Source: Flavobacterium geliluteum
GTDB lineage: Bacteria > Bacteroidota > Bacteroidia > Flavobacteriales > Flavobacteriaceae
Reading direction: 5' to 3'
NCBI RefSeq assembly: GCF_017948595.1
Contig: NZ_JAGFBV010000011.1
Location: 1 to 64,000 of the forward strand
Length of the DNA: 64,000 nt
The notes under the pieces were generated by a model that was given only the letters and a program-made list of their open reading frames with translations, did not search any database and was not told where the DNA came from. Positions 32,048 to 40,725 of this stretch are shown one piece after another; the stretch's first letter is position 1; the number at the start of each line of letters is the position of its first letter. The position numbers and the translations under genes are program-made.

Positions 32048-35000
32048 TTAACCCACCAAATTGATAATCTTCCCGGGAACAATAATTACTTTATTTGGTG
32101 TTTTACCATCCAATTGTTTTAAAGTTCTTTCGTCTTTCATGATGATTTCTTCGATTTGTTCCTTGGTTAAATCCAAAGGCAATTCGATTGTGAAACGCAT
32201 TTTTCCGTTGAAAGAAACCGGGTATTCTTTATTGGTCTCCACTAAATATTTTTCCTCAAAAACTGGAAAAGGAACTTCAGAAATTGAAGTTGTGTTTCCT
32301 AACTGCGACCATAATTCTTCTGCAATATGCGGCGCATAAGGCGAAACCAAAATCGCTAAAGGTTCTAAAATCGCTCTTGAATGACAATTTTGAGTAGACA
32401 ATTCATTCACACAAATCATAAATTGAGAAACAGATGTATTGAAAGAGAAACTCTCAATATCATCCGCCACTTTTTTGATGGTTTTGTGCAATGATTTTAA
32501 GTTGTCTTTGGTTGGCTCATCATTGTTTACGATTAAACCGTTATCATCAAAATACAAACGCCATAATTTTTTAAGGAAACCAAAAACTCCTGAAATTCCG
32601 GCAGTATTCCAAGGTTTTGCCTGCTCTAACGGCCCAAGAAACATTTCGTACAAACGCAATGTATCAGCTCCATATTCATTACAAATATCATCCGGAGTTA
32701 CTACATTGTATTTCGATTTCGACATTTTTTCGACTTCGCGACCTACAATGTATTTTCCGTTTTCTTCTAAAATAAATTTGGCATCTGCGTAATCTTCTCT
32801 CCAAACTTTGAATTTCTCAGTATCTAATTCATCAGAAGAATTAACCATTGAAACATCAGCATGAATTGGAGTAACACTTAATACATTAACTGCTTTAGTC
32901 AAAATCTCAATTTCAGCATTTTGTAAAATATTTTTGAATGGCTCAAAAATCTCCTTTTCTAACTTTGAAATCATTAATTGTTTAAGACCATCCAAACCAA
33001 CTTTTTCAAAAATTCCTTTAGAAACTAAAACCTTTTTCAAAGATATTGTTTGCCCTTCACCATTAGGTAAATCAGTTCCCCATGATAAATCTATGTCATA
33101 TTCCACTCTATAAACAAAAGCACTAGTACCCAAAATCATTCCCTGATTGATCAGTTTTTTGAATGGCTCTTCGGTTGGCGCAAAACCTTTGTCTTTTAAG
33201 AATTTATTCCAGAAACGAGAATATAATAAATGTCCGGTTGCGTGCTCGCTTCCTCCAATATACAAATCGACACTTTCCCAGTATGCCAAAGCTTCCTTGC
33301 TTGCAAATTCATTTTCGTTGTGTGCATCCATATAACGCATCCAATACCAGGAACTTCCCGCCCAACCTGGCATGGTGTTCAATTCTAGAGGAAAAATAGT
33401 GATATTATCTATCAACTGAGTACTTACAACTGAACACTTAACACTGTCCCAAGCCCAAACTGCGGCGTTTCCTAACGGAGGCAAACCGTCCTCGGTTGGT
33501 AAATATTTCTCTACTTCAGGCAAAATAATTGGCAAATGTTGCGCATCGATCATCTTTGGCAAACCATTGACATAATACACCGGAAAAGGTTCTCCCCAAT
33601 AACGCTGGCGGGAAAAAACCGCATCACGCAAACGGTAATTTGTTTTGCCTTTTCCTTGCCCTATTTTTTCTAATTCTTCAATAACTTTATAAGTTCCTTT
33701 TTTGTAATTCAATCCGTTTAAGAAATCAGAATCTACTAATTGAAAACCTTCTTTGGCTCCAAAAGCAGCTTCAGAAATATCTTTATCAAAAATATTCTTG
33801 ATGGCTGGCATTCCGTTTTGACCTTTAAAGAAATTTGCAAAAGCGTAATCTCTCTCGTCACCGCACGGAACGGCCATTACAGCGCCTGTTCCGTAACCCG
33901 CCAAAACATAATCACCGATCCAAACCGGAATTGCTTCTTTGGTAAAAGGATGCTCGGCATACGCTCCCGTAAACACTCCAGAAATGGTTTTTACATCGGA
34001 CATACGCTCACGTTCTGAACGTTTTGCAGTTTTTTCGATATACGCTTCAACCGCTGCTTTTTGTTCCGGAGTTGTAATTTTGGCTACCAAATCATGTTCT
34101 GGCGCCAAAGTCATAAAAGTGACTCCGAAGATGGTATCGGGGCGAGTGGTGAAAACCTCAATAAAATTTGTTTCAGGTTTCACGTTTAAAGTTGCCTCAC
34201 TTTGTGCAACGTCCTGAGACTTGAAACTTGAAACTTGAAACTTCACAAGCGCACCAACAGATTTACCAATCCAGTTTCTTTGTGATTCTTTTATAGATTC
34301 GCTCCAGTCAATATCATTCAAACCTTGAAGCAAACGCTCCGCATAAGCAGAAATTCGCATGCTCCATTGGGTCATTTTTTTTCTGATAACAGGATAGCCA
34401 CCGCGTTCTGACACGCCGTTTACGATTTCGTCATTTGCCAAAACCGTTCCTAAACCAGGACACCAGTTTACTTCAGTTTCTGCCAAATACGTCAATCTGT
34501 ATTGCAAAAGGATTTTTTCCTGCTCGTCTTTTGAAAATGCGTTCCATTCGCTTGACGAAAAAGAAACAATAGCATCATCGCAAACCGCATTTACATTGGC
34601 ATTTCCTTCTTTTTCGAAGATGGAAACTAAAGTTGAAATATCTTCGGCTTTGTCTGCATTTTTATTGTACCAAGAATTAAATAATTGAATAAAAATCCAT
34701 TGCGTATGTTTGTAATAATCTGGATTTGAAGTACGTACTTCGCGACTCCAATCAAAAGAAAAACCAATTTTGTCTAATTGTTTTCGGTAACCGGCGATTT
34801 GTTTGCCTTCTTTATCAACTCCTCCATCAATATTTACACGGGTTGTATCTTCGGGACGCTGTCCGGTCTGAATAGCGTATTGTTCCGCAGGCAAACCAAA
34901 ACTATCGTAACCCATGGGGTGCAAAACGTTGAATCCCTGATGTCTTTTGAAACGAGAATACACATCTGAAGCAATATATCCCAGCGGATGCCCAACGTGT

Positions 35001-35155
35001 AAGCCCGCACCAGACGGATAAGGAAACATGTCTAAGACATAATGTTTAGGTTTGGCTTCGCCTCGGGTTTCAGAATTGTTTTTTGCAGCAAAAGTTTGGT
35101 TTTCAGCCCAATATTTTTGCCATTTCGCTTCGATTTCGTTCGGATTGTATTTCAT
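32048..35155 (-). CDS. leuS: Leucyl-tRNA synthetase, enlarged by repeat-like insertions
   Basis: Class I synthetase charging tRNA-Leu. HIGH motif PYPSGAGLHVGHPLGY (about residue 45), editing domain (VFTTRPDTIFGVTFM), and KMSKSKYNVVTPDD are all intact. At 1035 residues it is longer than the roughly 920-950 I expect for Bacteroidota. Three stretches look like extra sequence: VSSFKSQDVAQSEATLNVK (34165-34245), VKCSVVSTQLIDN (33405-33455) and a block of about 70 residues before TPIHADVSM (32880-33105). The first is encoded by a 7-bp tandem repeat of intergenic type. ATG 35155 is chosen over 35170. Confidence 0.93.
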   Translation of the reverse strand: MKYNPNEIEAKWQKYWAENQTFAAKNNSETRGEAKPKHYVLDMFPYPSGAGLHVGHPLGYIASDVYSRFKRHQGFNVLHPMGYDSFGLPAEQYAIQTGQRPEDTTRVNIDGGVDKEGKQIAGYRKQLDKIGFSFDWSREVRTSNPDYYKHTQWIFIQLFNSWYNKNADKAEDISTLVSIFEKEGNANVNAVCDDAIVSFSSSEWNAFSKDEQEKILLQYRLTYLAETEVNWCPGLGTVLANDEIVNGVSERGGYPVIRKKMTQWSMRISAYAERLLQGLNDIDWSESIKESQRNWIGKSVGALVKFQVSSFKSQDVAQSEATLNVKPETNFIEVFTTRPDTIFGVTFMTLAPEHDLVAKITTPEQKAAVEAYIEKTAKRSERERMSDVKTISGVFTGAYAEHPFTKEAIPVWIGDYVLAGYGTGAVMAVPCGDERDYAFANFFKGQNGMPAIKNIFDKDISEAAFGAKEGFQLVDSDFLNGLNYKKGTYKVIEELEKIGQGKGKTNYRLRDAVFSRQRYWGEPFPVYYVNGLPKMIDAQHLPIILPEVEKYLPTEDGLPPLGNAAVWAWDSVKCSVVSTQLIDNITIFPLELNTMPGWAGSSWYWMRYMDAHNENEFASKEALAYWESVDLYIGGSEHATGHLLYSRFWNKFLKDKGFAPTEEPFKKLINQGMILGTSAFVYRVEYDIDLSWGTDLPNGEGQTISLKKVLVSKGIFEKVGLDGLKQLMISKLEKEIFEPFKNILQNAEIEILTKAVNVLSVTPIHADVSMVNSSDELDTEKFKVWREDYADAKFILEENGKYIVGREVEKMSKSKYNVVTPDDICNEYGADTLRLYEMFLGPLEQAKPWNTAGISGVFGFLKKLWRLYFDDNGLIVNNDEPTKDNLKSLHKTIKKVADDIESFSFNTSVSQFMICVNELSTQNCHSRAILEPLAILVSPYAPHIAEELWSQLGNTTSISEVPFPVFEEKYLVETNKEYPVSFNGKMRFTIELPLDLTKEQIEEIIMKDERTLKQLDGKTPNKVIIVPGKIINLVG

Positions 35156-35317
35156 TATAAAAAGGTTCAAAGTTGCAAAGTGACAAAGATTCTAAGATTT
35201 CGCCACCGAATTAAGTCCGCAAATTTACATTTATTGTACGAAAGTTGAAAGTTTGGCCGTTATTAACTTCAAATAAAGAAATTGTTTATTATTTTTACCA
35301 CCAAATTAAAGCAAACT

Positions 35318-36193
35318 ATGAGTTCTAACTTCGATAAATTTCAAAAACGCAGGTTAATTTCCTCTTATTTTTCGGTTGTATTAAGTGTTTTTCTGGTATT
35401 GTTCCTTTTGGGCGTACTGGGATTATTCATTATCAATTCTAAAAAATTGGCCAATGATTTTAAAGAAAAAATTGCCATGACGGTTTTCTTTAAAAATGAG
35501 GCAAATGATAGTGTAATAAAGGCATTCAATACCGAATTAAAAAGGGCTCCGTTTGCAAAATCATACGTTTATGTTACCAAAGAGCAGGCTGCCAAAGAGC
35601 ATACTGATATTATTGGCGAAGATTTCCTGACTTTTTTAGGAGAAAACCCATTGTTAAACTCTTTTGACATTCACTTAAAAGCAGATTATGTAGAAAGAGA
35701 CAGCATTCTAAAAATAGAAAGCCGTTTGCATAAAAACGCCATGATTTCTGATATTGTTTACGACAAACAATTGGTCAATCTGGTAAACGACAACATCAAA
35801 AAAGTCAGTATGTGGATTTTGATCGTGAGTGGATTTCTTGCCGTAATTGCTGTTTTATTGATCAATAGTTCGTTGCGTTTGTCGATACATTCGAACCGTT
35901 TTATTATCAAAACCATGCAAATGGTGGGCGCAACAAAAGCCTTTATTCGTAAACCATTTGTAATGCGAAGCGTAAAATTGGGAATGCTTGGAGCAGGATT
36001 AGCGATTATTGCGTTGATTGCGCTATTACTTTACGTAGAAACTAATTTTCCAGGATTAGGAATTTTAGAAGACAAAATTTTAATTGGTATCGTATTGTTG
36101 GCCGTTTTTGGGCTTGGCATTTTGATCACTTGGGTGAGTACGCACTTTGCAACACAACGTTTCTTAAATTTAAGAACAGACGACCTTTACTAA
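35318..36193 (+). CDS. ftsX: Cell division protein FtsX
   Basis: A 291-residue membrane subunit of the FtsEX complex that couples septum formation to peptidoglycan hydrolase activation. It has four membrane segments (about 22-45, 168-190, 218-238 and 256-276), with the large periplasmic loop between helices 1 and 2 containing FKNEANDSVIKAF and VYDKQLVNLVNDN. The C-terminal FtsX motif is MVGATKAFIRKPF. The frame opens at 35282, but MSSNFDKFQKRRL at 35318 is the natural start. It is followed by DUF3098, uppP and truB, a conserved flavobacterial order. Confidence 0.92.
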   Translation: MSSNFDKFQKRRLISSYFSVVLSVFLVLFLLGVLGLFIINSKKLANDFKEKIAMTVFFKNEANDSVIKAFNTELKRAPFAKSYVYVTKEQAAKEHTDIIGEDFLTFLGENPLLNSFDIHLKADYVERDSILKIESRLHKNAMISDIVYDKQLVNLVNDNIKKVSMWILIVSGFLAVIAVLLINSSLRLSIHSNRFIIKTMQMVGATKAFIRKPFVMRSVKLGMLGAGLAIIALIALLLYVETNFPGLGILEDKILIGIVLLAVFGLGILITWVSTHFATQRFLNLRTDDLY

Positions 36194-36242
36194 TTTTAGA
36201 TTGTTGACTTTAGATTTTAGATTTTAAAAAACTTTATCATAA

Positions 36243-36485
36243 ATGAAAAATAATACAGAAACACCAAAACAAGAATTTCTTTTTGACACCATCAACTACA
36301 AAATTCTATTGATTGGAATTGCTGTGATTGCGTTAGGTTTTATACTAATGTCGGGTGGAGGAAGTGATAACCCTAATGTTTTTAACGAAAAAGTTTTTAA
36401 TTTTAGACGCATCCGATTGGCTCCAACTACCGTTTTAATTGGTTTTGGAATCACCATTTATTCTATTTTTAAAAAATCCAAATAA
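36243..36485 (+). CDS. DUF3098 small membrane protein
   Basis: An 80-residue protein with two membrane helices (about 23-42 and 58-76) separated by GGGSDNPNVFNEKVFNFRRIRLAPTT. It matches the Bacteroidota DUF3098 family, which regularly sits between ftsX and uppP. It is probably a membrane accessory of the division or envelope machinery, but its function is not known. About 50 bp of TTTAGATTTTAG-type simple repeat precede it. Confidence 0.85.
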   Translation: MKNNTETPKQEFLFDTINYKILLIGIAVIALGFILMSGGGSDNPNVFNEKVFNFRRIRLAPTTVLIGFGITIYSIFKKSK

Positions 36486-36592
36486 ATAGATCTTCAAGAT
36501 CTTGATTGGATAAGTCTTCGACTTTGCTAAAGTTGACACATCCTGAATCCAAAATATATCCTGAAAACGATCGGGGCTAAAATTTAACTTTA

Positions 36593-37390
36593 ATGAATAC
36601 CTTACAAGCTATCGTTCTTGCCATTATTGAAGGAATTACAGAGTTTTTACCTGTATCTTCAACAGGGCACATGATTATTGCCTCTTCTTTTTTTGGAATT
36701 GCCCACGAAGATTTTACCAAACTTTTTACGATTGTTATTCAGCTTGGAGCCATACTCTCGGTAGTGGTTTTGTATTTTAAACGTTTTTTTCAAACACTTG
36801 ATTTTTACTTTAAACTTTTAGTCGCTTTTATTCCTGCCGTCGTTTTAGGATTGCTTTTGAGTGATTTTATTGATGGATTATTAGAAAATCCTATTACCGT
36901 TGCCGTTTCTCTTTTAGTAGGAGGAATTATTTTATTGAAAGTAGACGAATGGTTTAACAACCGCAATACAACCGAATCTTCTCAGGAAATTAGTTATTTA
37001 CAGGCTTTCAAAATTGGATTATTTCAATGTATCGCCATGATTCCGGGAGTTTCAAGAAGTGGTGCCAGTATTGTGGGCGGAATGTCTCAAAAACTAAGCA
37101 GAACAACAGCAGCAGAATTTTCATTCTTTCTGGCGGTTCCCACTATGTTAGGCGCGACAGCAAAAAAATGTTATGATTACTACAAAGCGGGTTTTGAGTT
37201 GTCTCAAGATCAGGTAAACTTATTAGTAATCGGAAATGTCGTCGCATTTATTGTAGCTCTTTTAGCCATCAAAACCTTCATCGGATTTTTGACTAAAAAT
37301 GGCTTTAAAGTTTTTGGTTATTACCGAATTATCGCCGGAATCGTCCTATTGCTGATTCACTTTTTTATTCATCCCCTTACGATCATATAA
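36593..37390 (+). CDS. uppP: Undecaprenyl-diphosphatase
   Basis: Dephosphorylates undecaprenyl diphosphate to recycle the lipid carrier for peptidoglycan and O-antigen. The 265-residue polytopic protein has the two family signatures, [16 protein letters not shown] (about residues 13-28) and [14 protein letters not shown] (about residues 151-164). Seven to eight membrane segments are visible. Its stop codon overlaps the truB start by one base (TAATG), so translation is coupled. Confidence 0.95.
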   Translation: MNTLQAIVLAIIEGITEFLPVSSTGHMIIASSFFGIAHEDFTKLFTIVIQLGAILSVVVLYFKRFFQTLDFYFKLLVAFIPAVVLGLLLSDFIDGLLENPITVAVSLLVGGIILLKVDEWFNNRNTTESSQEISYLQAFKIGLFQCIAMIPGVSRSGASIVGGMSQKLSRTTAAEFSFFLAVPTMLGATAKKCYDYYKAGFELSQDQVNLLVIGNVVAFIVALLAIKTFIGFLTKNGFKVFGYYRIIAGIVLLLIHFFIHPLTII

Positions 37391-38082
37391 TGACACCTGA
37401 AGAATATCTTGACGGACAAATTTTATTGATAGACAAACCTTTAAAATGGAGTTCGTTTCAAGCTGTCAATAAATTAAAATATTTACTGATTAACAAAGTC
37501 GGACTTCCCAAAAAATTCAAAATTGGTCATGCTGGAACTTTAGATCCTTTAGCCACCGGACTATTGTTGATCTGTACGGGAAAATTTACCAAAAGAATTA
37601 CCGAATTGCAAGGCCAGGCCAAAGAATATACTGGAACTTTTTACATCGGTGCCACTACTCCATCTTATGATTTAGAAACCGAAATTGATGCGACTTTTCC
37701 AACCTCTCACATTGATGACGCATTAATTCATGAAACAGTAAAACAATTTTTAGGCGAAATTGATCAAAAACCGCCTATTTTCTCTGCCATAAAAAAAGAT
37801 GGCGTTCGCTTGTACGAACATGCACGCGCCGGAGAAACGATCGAAATTGCAAGCCGAAAAACAACGATACACGAATTTGAAATTACGAGAATTGCATTAC
37901 CGGAAATCGATTTCAGAGTTGTGTGCAGCAAAGGAACTTATATTCGCTCGCTCGCTTTTGATTTTGGAAAAGTAATGAATTCAGGATCACACTTAACAGT
38001 CTTGCGTCGCACAAAAATTGGTAATTACGACGTAAAAAACGCTATCGATGTTACTTTGTTTGAGGAAAGTCTCAAACTGTAA
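37390..38082 (+). CDS. truB: tRNA pseudouridine(55) synthase
   Basis: Isomerises U55 in the T loop of tRNAs. The 230-residue protein is short but complete at the catalytic core: LIDKPLKWSSFQAVNKLK, GHAGTLDPLATGLL with catalytic Asp, and KEYTGTFYIGATTPSYDLETEI. KGTYIRSLAFDFG and the C-terminal LRRTKIGNYDV follow. The extended PUA domain of E. coli TruB is lacking, as in other Bacteroidota. It is the last gene of the ftsX-uppP group and is followed by a hairpin terminator. Confidence 0.93.
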   Translation: MTPEEYLDGQILLIDKPLKWSSFQAVNKLKYLLINKVGLPKKFKIGHAGTLDPLATGLLLICTGKFTKRITELQGQAKEYTGTFYIGATTPSYDLETEIDATFPTSHIDDALIHETVKQFLGEIDQKPPIFSAIKKDGVRLYEHARAGETIEIASRKTTIHEFEITRIALPEIDFRVVCSKGTYIRSLAFDFGKVMNSGSHLTVLRRTKIGNYDVKNAIDVTLFEESLKL

Positions 38083-38140
38083 TAAAATAAAGAAGCACAT
38101 TACCCATCCAGAATGAGAGCAATGTGCTAACTCGTGGCTT

Positions 38141-38172
38141 AAAAAGTATCGCTACTATTTGATACTTTTTTT
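38141..38172 (+). terminator. Intrinsic terminator of truB
   Basis: AAAAAGTATC (38141-38150) pairs with GATACTTTTT (38161-38170) and continues into T residues. A second, weaker stem (AGCACATT / AATGTGCT) lies between the stop codon and this hairpin. Confidence 0.82.
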
Positions 38173-38465
38173 TGGAGCTAGTAGTGAGATATCCTCTTTC
38201 CTCCAAACAAAAATCTTGAAAAAAAATCGTAAAAATTTTCAAATAACCTTTTCATAATAGTGCATTTTAATAGTTAGACATTAAATAGACACCAATAAAA
38301 ATAGTAAATCAAAAATATGAATAATAGATACGGGCTGGCTCGACTAAAGTACAACATTTTACTTTAGAAGCAAATATTTTAAGATTTTTTTAAACATATA
38401 TACTTAAAAAACAGCATATTACCCGATTAAATACAATTTTTAACGATTAAATGCAAAACAAAAAA
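38173..38465. other. Intergenic, no gene seen
   Basis: AT-rich spacer between truB and the thioredoxin-like gene. It holds one perfect 8-bp hairpin, CTAAAGTA / TACTTTAG (38344-38351, 38360-38367). A 16-codon frame overlaps this hairpin but is too short to support as a gene. Confidence 0.4.
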
Positions 38466-39083
38466 TTACAATCTATTGTATTTGATATTTTCCATAATGT
38501 CGATTAATTCGTTCTGAATAGAAATTCCTTTATCCTGCAAATACCAAAGCTGCAAATCGGTTTTAATTTTCTCATCAATACCGCCAAATTCTTTTTTATA
38601 GTTTGCGATCAATTCTGTAGCTCCTTTGGGTCTTGGCCCCCAATCTGCACGAACGATTCCTGCCTCTTTACAAATCACAATTACTTTGGGTATTGCTCTT
38701 CCCCCGTTGGTTAGATAATGACTCATTAAATCGTCGTTTTCATCGCGTAACGCAATCCTAAGATCAATTGTTTTATGAGATGCTGTGGTCATTTTATTCA
38801 GAATAGGTAAAATCTGTGCGGCATCTCCGCACCAACCTTCAGAAAGTACCAACCATATATAATGATGATCTAAATTTTGAAGTTTTGCAATCACATCTTC
38901 AGTAATGGTGATGGTTTTCTCGAGACGATTCATTCGAACTTCATTCAAACTCGTATAATGCGTCAAGCTCTCAGACTGTTCAGCGCCTGTTGATTTTCCT
39001 TCGGATAATAAATCGGTCACTAATTTTCGATATTCGGCATAAGAATGACTGTTGAATAATGCTTTGGCTACAATACTTTTCAT
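38466..39083 (-). CDS. Thioredoxin-family protein with single active-site Cys
   Basis: A 205-residue cytosolic protein of the Thioredoxin_9-like group. The fold is indicated by IWLVLSEGWCGDAAQILPILNKM, where the usual WCxxC becomes WCGDA so that only the first Cys remains. A cis-Pro candidate is in GGRAIPKVIVI, with DWGPRPKGATELI after it. A disulfide reductase would need a second Cys, so a monothiol or non-redox role is more likely. It stands alone, convergent with truB, with no informative partner. Confidence 0.75.
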   Translation of the reverse strand: MKSIVAKALFNSHSYAEYRKLVTDLLSEGKSTGAEQSESLTHYTSLNEVRMNRLEKTITITEDVIAKLQNLDHHYIWLVLSEGWCGDAAQILPILNKMTTASHKTIDLRIALRDENDDLMSHYLTNGGRAIPKVIVICKEAGIVRADWGPRPKGATELIANYKKEFGGIDEKIKTDLQLWYLQDKGISIQNELIDIMENIKYNRL

Positions 39084-39234
39084 AAATTTTAGTTTTTGAT
39101 ACTATAAAAATAAGAATTTAAAAAAGACAAGAGGATGATTTTTATCATCTTATGTGGTATTTTATATTTAAAAAATTAAAACAAAAGAGCAATTAATTTT
39201 TTTAAAACATTATTTTTAAAAATCAGAATATGTC

Positions 39235-39242
39235 TATATTTG
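39235..39242 (+). promoter_or_regulatory. -7 box of the pyrH-frr operon
   Basis: A perfect TATATTTG box lies 22 bp before the pyrH ATG. No clear TTG element is seen at the -33 position. Confidence 0.5.
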
Positions 39243-39264
39243 CACAAATTAACGCAACACACAC

Positions 39265-39972
39265 ATGAAATATAAAAGAATTCTTCTAAAACTTAGCGGC
39301 GAAGCCTTAATGGGTGATTTACAATACGGGATTGACCCTAAAAGACTAGCCGAATATGCCGAAGAAATTAAGCAAATTCACAGTAAAGGAGTTGAAATTG
39401 CTATAGTTATTGGGGGAGGAAATATTTTTAGAGGCGTTGCGGGAGCAAGTGCCGGTATGGATAGAGTACAAGGCGATTATATGGGCATGCTTGCTACAGT
39501 AATTAACGGAATGGCCTTGCAAGGTGCTTTGGAAGACAAAGGAATGAAGACACGTTTGCAAACTGCTCTGAAAATGGAGTCTATTGCAGAACCATATATT
39601 AAGAGAAGAGCAGATCGCCATCTTGAAAAAGGAAGAATCGTAATTTTTGGTGCCGGAACCGGAAACCCTTATTTTACAACAGATACTGCAGCAGTTTTAA
39701 GAGGAATTGAAATCAATGCTGATGTTATTTTGAAAGGAACCCGCGTTGATGGTGTATATGATTCAGATCCAGAAAAAAATGCTTCGGCAGTAAAATTTGA
39801 TTTCATCTCTTTTGATGATGTATTGAAAAAAGGATTGAATGTCATGGACACCACCGCTTTTACTTTGAGCCAGGAAAACAAATTACCAATAGTTGTTTTT
39901 GATATGAACAAAATTGGAAACTTATTAAAAATCTGCGAAGGCGAAACCATAGGAACTGTAGTTAATATATAG
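39265..39972 (+). CDS. pyrH: UMP kinase
   Basis: Phosphorylates UMP to UDP; hexameric bacterial-type amino-acid-kinase fold, 235 residues. The sequence shows [13 protein letters not shown] at the N-terminus, [10 protein letters not shown] for phosphate binding, and [46 protein letters not shown] and [13 protein letters not shown] follow. It is 71 bp upstream of frr, an operon arrangement common in bacteria. Confidence 0.97.
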   Translation: MKYKRILLKLSGEALMGDLQYGIDPKRLAEYAEEIKQIHSKGVEIAIVIGGGNIFRGVAGASAGMDRVQGDYMGMLATVINGMALQGALEDKGMKTRLQTALKMESIAEPYIKRRADRHLEKGRIVIFGAGTGNPYFTTDTAAVLRGIEINADVILKGTRVDGVYDSDPEKNASAVKFDFISFDDVLKKGLNVMDTTAFTLSQENKLPIVVFDMNKIGNLLKICEGETIGTVVNI

Positions 39973-40043
39973 TCGTTAGTAACCGTTTTAAGTTGCACAA
40001 ACTTGAACTTTAACTAAGAATGAAAACCGAAAACTAAAAAAAA

Positions 40044-40607
40044 ATGACTGAAGAAATAGAATTTATATTAGATAGTACTGAAGAATCTATGAATGGTTCG
40101 ATTGCGCATTTAGAAAAAGAATTTCTTAACATTCGTGCAGGAAAAGCTTCTCCGGCCATGCTTGGAAGTGTTTTTGTAGATTATTACGGATCTGCAACAC
40201 CGCTTTCGCAAGTGTCAAAAATTAGCGTTCCTGATGCCAGAACCATTACTTTGCAGCCTTTTGAGAAAAATATGTTGCACACGATCGAAAAAGCAATTAT
40301 GGTCGCCAATATTGGTTTTAACCCAATGAACAACGGAGACATGATTATTATTAGTGTGCCGCCTCTAACAGAAGATCGCCGTAGAGAATTGGCAAAGCAA
40401 GCAAAAGCAGAAGCAGAAGACGCTAAAATTGGGGTCCGTAATGTACGTAAAGATGCCAATAGTGATATTAAAAAATTAGAAAAAGAAGGAACTTCAGAAG
40501 ACATTTGCAAATCTGCCGAAGAAGAAGTTCAAAACTTAACCAATACTTTTATTAAAAAAATTGATGAATTATTGGCGGCAAAAGAAGCCGAAATTATGAA
40601 AGTTTAA
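40044..40607 (+). CDS. frr: Ribosome recycling factor
   Basis: Releases ribosomes from mRNA after termination, together with EF-G. The 187-residue protein is of normal size (about 185), with LNIRAGKASPAMLG in helix 1, VDYYGSATPLSQVSKISVPDARTITLQPF in the beta domain, and PPLTEDRRRELAKQAKAEAEDAKIGVRNVRKDAN in the long helices. It follows pyrH and ends at a strong terminator. Confidence 0.97.
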   Translation: MTEEIEFILDSTEESMNGSIAHLEKEFLNIRAGKASPAMLGSVFVDYYGSATPLSQVSKISVPDARTITLQPFEKNMLHTIEKAIMVANIGFNPMNNGDMIIISVPPLTEDRRRELAKQAKAEAEDAKIGVRNVRKDANSDIKKLEKEGTSEDICKSAEEEVQNLTNTFIKKIDELLAAKEAEIMKV

Positions 40608-40625
40608 GATTATCTGTAATAAATT

Positions 40626-40666
40626 AAAAATCCGTTTGGTAAAAATGTACCAGACGGATTTTTTTA
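40626..40666 (+). terminator. Intrinsic terminator of frr
   Basis: AAAATCCGTTTGGTA pairs with TACCAGACGGATTTT (one mismatch) and runs into T residues, 20 bp after the stop codon. Confidence 0.88.
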
Positions 40667-40725
40667 TTGTTATTTTTGCCATACCAAAACTTAAATAATC
40701 CCGTTTCAACTCTATATACCTCTCT

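Noticed and set aside
38318..38368. 16-codon frame beginning MNNRYGLARLKY
   Set aside because: Very short, no ribosome-binding context, and its end coincides with a palindrome. It is not supportable as a gene.
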